A stretch of 64,000 nucleotides of DNA from Nitrospirota bacterium (GTDB lineage Bacteria > JACPQY01): the NCBI GenBank assembly GCA_016180645.1, contig JACPAV010000028.1, positions 1 to 64,000 of the forward strand. The letters are read 5' to 3'. Both the position numbers and the translations under genes were made by a program. Each line of letters starts with the position of its first letter. Position 1 is the first letter of the stretch. Below, in pieces: positions 60,895 to 64,000 of this stretch. Below the pieces are notes generated by a model. The model worked only from the letters and a program-made list of their open reading frames with translations, was not told the DNA's origin and did no database searches.

Positions 60895-62083
60895 GGTACG
60901 TCTTGGACCGTGATTCCAAGCGGTCGCCGCGCACGAGGAGATATTCCCCGAAGTGCTCGGCCGGTTCCCCGGACTTGGCCGGGCGGAAGAACACGGGATC
61001 GCCCAGGCGGAGTTTCAACCCTCCGGACACCAGGAGAGGCGTTTGAACCTCGCCGGCTCCTTCGCGCCGAAGGAGCCGCAACCCTTCGGGGAGCCAGGGG
61101 AGCGGGAGTCGATCCGGACCCGGTTCGCCGGAGGCGATGATGCCCCCACCGTGACAAGTAATCATCCCCGGCGCCGGGCGTCGAACCGCTTGGAGGGCGA
61201 AAAAGAGGGCGGGATCCACCGAGAGTCCGCGATAGTGGTCGAACAGGTGACCCGCCAGAAACCCGGAGCCCGCGGTGATCTCCGTGAGAGAGGGATCGTT
61301 CGCGCTCCACTCCAGGCTGCCCGTTCCGCCGCCGTTCACCACGGTCGGCGTCAATCCCAGGATTTTCAACCGCTCGATCACGCGATGCCGCGCCTCCTCC
61401 ACCTGGCGCCGTGACGCGCGTTTCATGGCGCGAACGAGCTTTCGCCGCAAGGCTGAACCGGTTTCGGGCACCCCGGCAATTTGAGATTCGTACGCCATAA
61501 GGCCGTGAAATCGGAGATGGGGGGATTCGTTCAGCCGGGCGGCGAACTCGGCGATCTCTTCGGGGGAGCGCAACGGACTGCGGCGAACACCGATGTGGAT
61601 CCGGCTGCGCAGAGGCCTCCATGCCATGTCCAGTTCGACCACGAGGGGGATGGTGGCCCCGGCCCGCTGTCCTGCCGCGCTGAGGGCGGCAAGCTGTTCG
61701 GGTGAGTCCGCAACGACGGCGGCGGGAACGCCCGATCCGTTCAGACGCGCGAGGACGTCCGCGTCGTCCGCCCGAGCCGTCGGATAGGCCAGGAGGAAAT
61801 CGGTGAAACCCTGCTCCGCAAGAAAGGCGGTTTCGGCGGCGGTGTACGTCATGAGGCCTTTCACGGCGCCTGCGCCTCGGTTGAGCACCCGTCGAAGAAG
61901 ATCCACGCATCGGAACGATTTCGAGGCGACTCGGAGCGTCTTGCCGCCCGCTCGGGCGAGGCCCGCCAGGCGATCCACGTTGGACTCGAACGCCCCAAGA
62001 TCCACGAGCGCAAGGCTGAGGGGTTCATCGGCGACGACGCGTCGGAACCGCTCCCATTTGTCCCGGCGGTTTTCGGTGGCCAT
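60866..62083 (-). CDS. Amino acid deaminase/aldolase (alanine racemase-fold, PLP)
   Basis: 405 residues. PLP lysine in RVASKSFRC, VELDMAWRPLRSRIHIGV, VVNGGGTGS and EITAGSGFLAG in the barrel; C-terminal CHGGGIIASGEPGPDRLPLP and GAGEVQTPLL as in the amino acid deaminase/aldolase (D-threonine aldolase-like) family. Reactions known there act on D- or beta-hydroxy amino acids. First gene of the minus-strand operon reaching to 53.3 kb. Confidence 0.85.
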   Translation of the reverse strand: MATENRRDKWERFRRVVADEPLSLALVDLGAFESNVDRLAGLARAGGKTLRVASKSFRCVDLLRRVLNRGAGAVKGLMTYTAAETAFLAEQGFTDFLLAYPTARADDADVLARLNGSGVPAAVVADSPEQLAALSAAGQRAGATIPLVVELDMAWRPLRSRIHIGVRRSPLRSPEEIAEFAARLNESPHLRFHGLMAYESQIAGVPETGSALRRKLVRAMKRASRRQVEEARHRVIERLKILGLTPTVVNGGGTGSLEWSANDPSLTEITAGSGFLAGHLFDHYRGLSVDPALFFALQAVRRPAPGMITCHGGGIIASGEPGPDRLPLPWLPEGLRLLRREGAGEVQTPLLVSGGLKLRLGDPVFFRPAKSGEPAEHFGEYLLVRGDRLESRSKTYRGFGKSFLG

Positions 62084-62181
62084 CCGACGGCGAAGCCTAT
62101 CCTATTGACGGGCCAAAGGATACGTCAGGGGCATCATTTCCGCTGGCCTCCACGATCAGGCCCTGCTAGCATCGCCGCACT

Positions 62182-63300
62182 ATGAAGATCATTGTCATGG
62201 GTGGCGCGGGCGACATGGGGAGCCGCGCGGTGGAGGACTTGGCTTCTTCGAAAGGAGTCGCACGGGTCACGATAGCCGACCGGAATGCCGCCGCCGCGGA
62301 GAAAATCAAATCCAGTCTGGCCGGAAAATCGGCCAAGGTCGAGGTCAAGGCGGTTGACGCCAACGACCACACGGCGCTCGTGAAAGCGATGAAGGGGCAT
62401 GACGTGGTCGCTTCCGCCCTCGGACCGTTCTTCATGTTCGAAGCGAAGCTCGTGCGGGCGGCCATCGAGGCAGGAGTGAACTACGCGAGCATTTGTGACG
62501 AGGCGGATGCCGCCGAGGCCGTGTTCCGGGATTTCGACGTCGATGCGCGGAAGAAGCGCGTGACCGTCCTCACGGGCTTGGGGGCGAGTCCGGGCTTGTC
62601 CAATGTAGGCGTCCGGTTCATGTCCAAAGAAGTCGGCCGGATCAAGAAAGCCGAAATCTACGTCTACCAGCCTTTGGACGCCGGAGGAGGCGAAGCGGTC
62701 ATTCGCCACATGCTCCACATCATGACGGGGAAGGTGGTGGCTTGGAGAGGCGGACGGAAAGTCACGGTTCGCGCATGCAGCCGGTCCAAGATCGTCGAGT
62801 TTCCGAAGTACGGCCGTGTCAAGCTGTGGAACATGGGGCACAGCGAGCCGTACACCGTTCCGCGCTATTTCTACGGCATCGAAGAAGTGGGGTTCTACAT
62901 GGGCTACGGCAAAGGGGCCGAATTTCTGGTGTGGCCCGCGCGCGCCGGTCTCTTCCTGAACAAGCGGGTGACCGATGCCACGGTCCGGCTGCTACTGAGG
63001 TTGGAGGGCATGGACAAAAACAAGGAGCCGGGCTGGGGTGCCATCCGGATCGATGTCTGGGGCGAGAAGAAAGGCAAGGAGGAGCACCGGATGCTCTGCG
63101 GCATCGGTCAGATGCGAGAGGCTACGGGGCTGTCTCTCTCCATCGGCGCGCAACTTCTGGGAGAGAAAAAGCTACTCACGAAAGAGGGCGGCGTCTACGC
63201 GCCCGAGGGTTGCCTCGATCCGCAGGATTTCATCCGCCGCATGAAAGACCGCGGCCAACTCGCCTATGCCGACCTCGCCATGACCCAGCCGTTAGCATAA
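62182..63300 (+). CDS. Saccharopine dehydrogenase-like NAD(P)-binding protein
   Basis: 372 residues. Rossmann start IVMGGAGDMGSRAVEDLA, VTIADRN and DVVASALGPFF, then the C-terminal part seen in saccharopine/carboxynorspermidine dehydrogenase-type enzymes (GLGASPGLSNVGVR, GGEAVIRHMLHIM). The substrate is not visible. Divergent from the deaminase/aldolase gene. Its stop is inside the long inverted repeat at 63297-63353. Confidence 0.85.
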   Translation: MKIIVMGGAGDMGSRAVEDLASSKGVARVTIADRNAAAAEKIKSSLAGKSAKVEVKAVDANDHTALVKAMKGHDVVASALGPFFMFEAKLVRAAIEAGVNYASICDEADAAEAVFRDFDVDARKKRVTVLTGLGASPGLSNVGVRFMSKEVGRIKKAEIYVYQPLDAGGGEAVIRHMLHIMTGKVVAWRGGRKVTVRACSRSKIVEFPKYGRVKLWNMGHSEPYTVPRYFYGIEEVGFYMGYGKGAEFLVWPARAGLFLNKRVTDATVRLLLRLEGMDKNKEPGWGAIRIDVWGEKKGKEEHRMLCGIGQMREATGLSLSIGAQLLGEKKLLTKEGGVYAPEGCLDPQDFIRRMKDRGQLAYADLAMTQPLA

Positions 63301-63353
63301 TCGGTGACAGTATACTTTATTACCTGCGAATAGAGTATACTGTCACCGATTAT
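63297..63353. terminator. 20-bp perfect inverted repeat over two stop codons (bidirectional terminator or MITE)
   Basis: ATAATCGGTGACAGTATACT (63297-63316) pairs perfectly with its reverse complement at 63334-63353 around a 17-base loop. The first arm contains the stop TAA of the plus gene, the second the stop TAA of the minus gene. It could end both transcripts; the GGTGACAGTATACT core also looks like a mobile repeat end. Confidence 0.6.
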
Positions 63354-64000
63354 ACGGCGAGTTTCGGCGGGACCCAGCCGCCGAAGGCGCGTTCGAGTTC
63401 GAGGGCGACGGCAATGGTGAGATGATCGTGGCCGGGGAGGGAGGCGACTTGAACACCGAGCGGGAGTCCTGCCTTGTTCAGTCCGAGGGGTGTCTGCGTG
63501 GAAGGCATCTCCATCACGTTCAGAATTGGCGTGTACAACCAGTGGAACGGGTATCGCATCGGAACGCGATGTTTCAGAGCAGGGAACGGATACGACGGAT
63601 AGAGCATCACTCCGTTCGGGCCGAGTTCACGCTTGAGCTCCTCTTTGAGTTCGCGACCGATTTGAAGAGCTTTCTCCGCTCTCTTGGGCATCCATTTCGG
63701 AATGCGTTCGAGCGCGGCCAAAGCGATGGCGGGAAATGTATGTTTGGATCGACCGACTAAAGATTTGATCAGTTCAGGGAGCGGACGGAAAGGTTTTCCA
63801 TCGCCGAGCATCTCGGTGAAGGTCAGTCCGCCGGACGCGTTCAGCATCGCCCCCCATATCTCGAGTGTCTTCTTGAGGCCTTCGAACCGGGTGGAGCGGA
63901 CCTTGGCCCCGCGCTGGGCAAGGTGCTCGGCGCATTTCGCCTGCGCCTCGCGGAGATCCGGACTCACCTTCAGGATTCCGTTGTTCTCCACGTTGAGGAC
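63350..64000 (-). CDS. Amidase family protein, C-terminal part (5' end outside window)
   Basis: 216 residues of the C-terminal part; the frame continues past the window edge. It shows the end of an amidase-signature hydrolase: LYPSYPFPALKH, then YTPILNVMEMPSTQTPLGLN-KAGLPLGVQVASLPGHDHLT, the conserved C-terminal block of fatty-acid amide hydrolase-like and other amidases. The Ser-Ser-Lys catalytic part lies upstream. Convergent with the saccharopine-like gene. Confidence 0.85.
   Translation of the reverse strand, partial: VLNVENNGILKVSPDLREAQAKCAEHLAQRGAKVRSTRFEGLKKTLEIWGAMLNASGGLTFTEMLGDGKPFRPLPELIKSLVGRSKHTFPAIALAALERIPKWMPKRAEKALQIGRELKEELKRELGPNGVMLYPSYPFPALKHRVPMRYPFHWLYTPILNVMEMPSTQTPLGLNKAGLPLGVQVASLPGHDHLTIAVALELERAFGGWVPPKLAV

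Noticed and set aside
63350-63991. Complete amidase gene
   Set aside because: The frame is open past the window end and the Ser-Ser-Lys catalytic part is missing, so it is only the 3' portion of the gene.

Overview
This 64 kb window is chromosomal DNA from a GC-rich, diderm, deltaproteobacterial-grade bacterium, most likely a Myxococcota-like or related uncultured lineage; the exact phylum cannot be settled from the window. The pointers are a MYXO-CTERM-like tail on a secreted protein, large Ca-site-bearing lipase-like lipoproteins, a yggS-proC-yggT-divIVA cell-division neighbourhood, a TraR/DksA zinc finger, a FapA (DUF342) protein, a diheme cytochrome/beta-helix pair and many palindromic intergenic repeats. 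It reads as a single contig of a non-model genome.

Layout. (1) About 1.6-6.56 kb is a small integrated element. It carries two XRE-type regulators, a rolling-circle (HUH) Rep protein, a zinc-finger micro-protein, an excisionase-like protein, a RelE/ParE-like toxin with a candidate antitoxin, and a tyrosine integrase whose reading frame runs straight through an intact tRNA-Leu(CAA). A LytR_C-domain protein and a DUF4236 protein lie to its left. (2) 6.8-16 kb holds signalling (a hybrid REC-GAF-GAF-kinase and a lone receiver), endonuclease III, and a housekeeping string maf-yggS-proC-yggT-divIVA-tmk-ftsY, then a convergent DksA-like gene. (3) 16-24.8 kb holds a methyltransferase, FapA, a 30-residue membrane micro-protein behind a sigma54-like site, a translationally coupled Tat subunit/GMC oxidoreductase/nitrilase-like operon, a polysaccharide deacetylase and glmU. 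(4) 24.9-38.5 kb holds a nucleotidyltransferase, a second LytR_C protein, thiL, two tandem CorC/CNNM transporters, two secreted proteins, leuC-leuD-leuB-asd, bioA and a crotonase. (5) 38.5-64 kb is rich in exported proteins: three related alpha/beta-hydrolase lipoproteins (VolA-like), a beta-helix/diheme-cytochrome pair, a VapBC-type toxin-antitoxin, an MBL-fold/SGNH operon, an aldehyde dehydrogenase, a deaminase/aldolase-dipeptidase-lipase operon, a saccharopine-dehydrogenase-like enzyme and the end of an amidase gene.

How it fits together. Minus-strand operons with 1-30 nt overlaps dominate the second half. The leu genes would convert 2-isopropylmalate to 2-oxoisocaproate and asd feeds the aspartate family. 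The operon from 62.1 to 53.3 kb couples a PLP enzyme of the D-amino-acid aldolase type to an M19 dipeptidase relative and several secreted hydrolases, suggesting scavenging of peptides and lipids outside the cytoplasm.

The most unusual signals are non-genic. Five arrays of degenerate 7-bp tandem repeats share a period but not a sequence, and four of them sit at gene 5' ends or junctions. Several families of palindromic repeats invade intergenic space and even coding ends. Other oddities are a tRNA gene translated as the tail of the integrase, a nitrilase homologue with Ser in place of the catalytic Cys, an M19 dipeptidase homologue with Gln in place of the metal-bridging Glu, and a 20-bp perfect inverted repeat covering two convergent stop codons.
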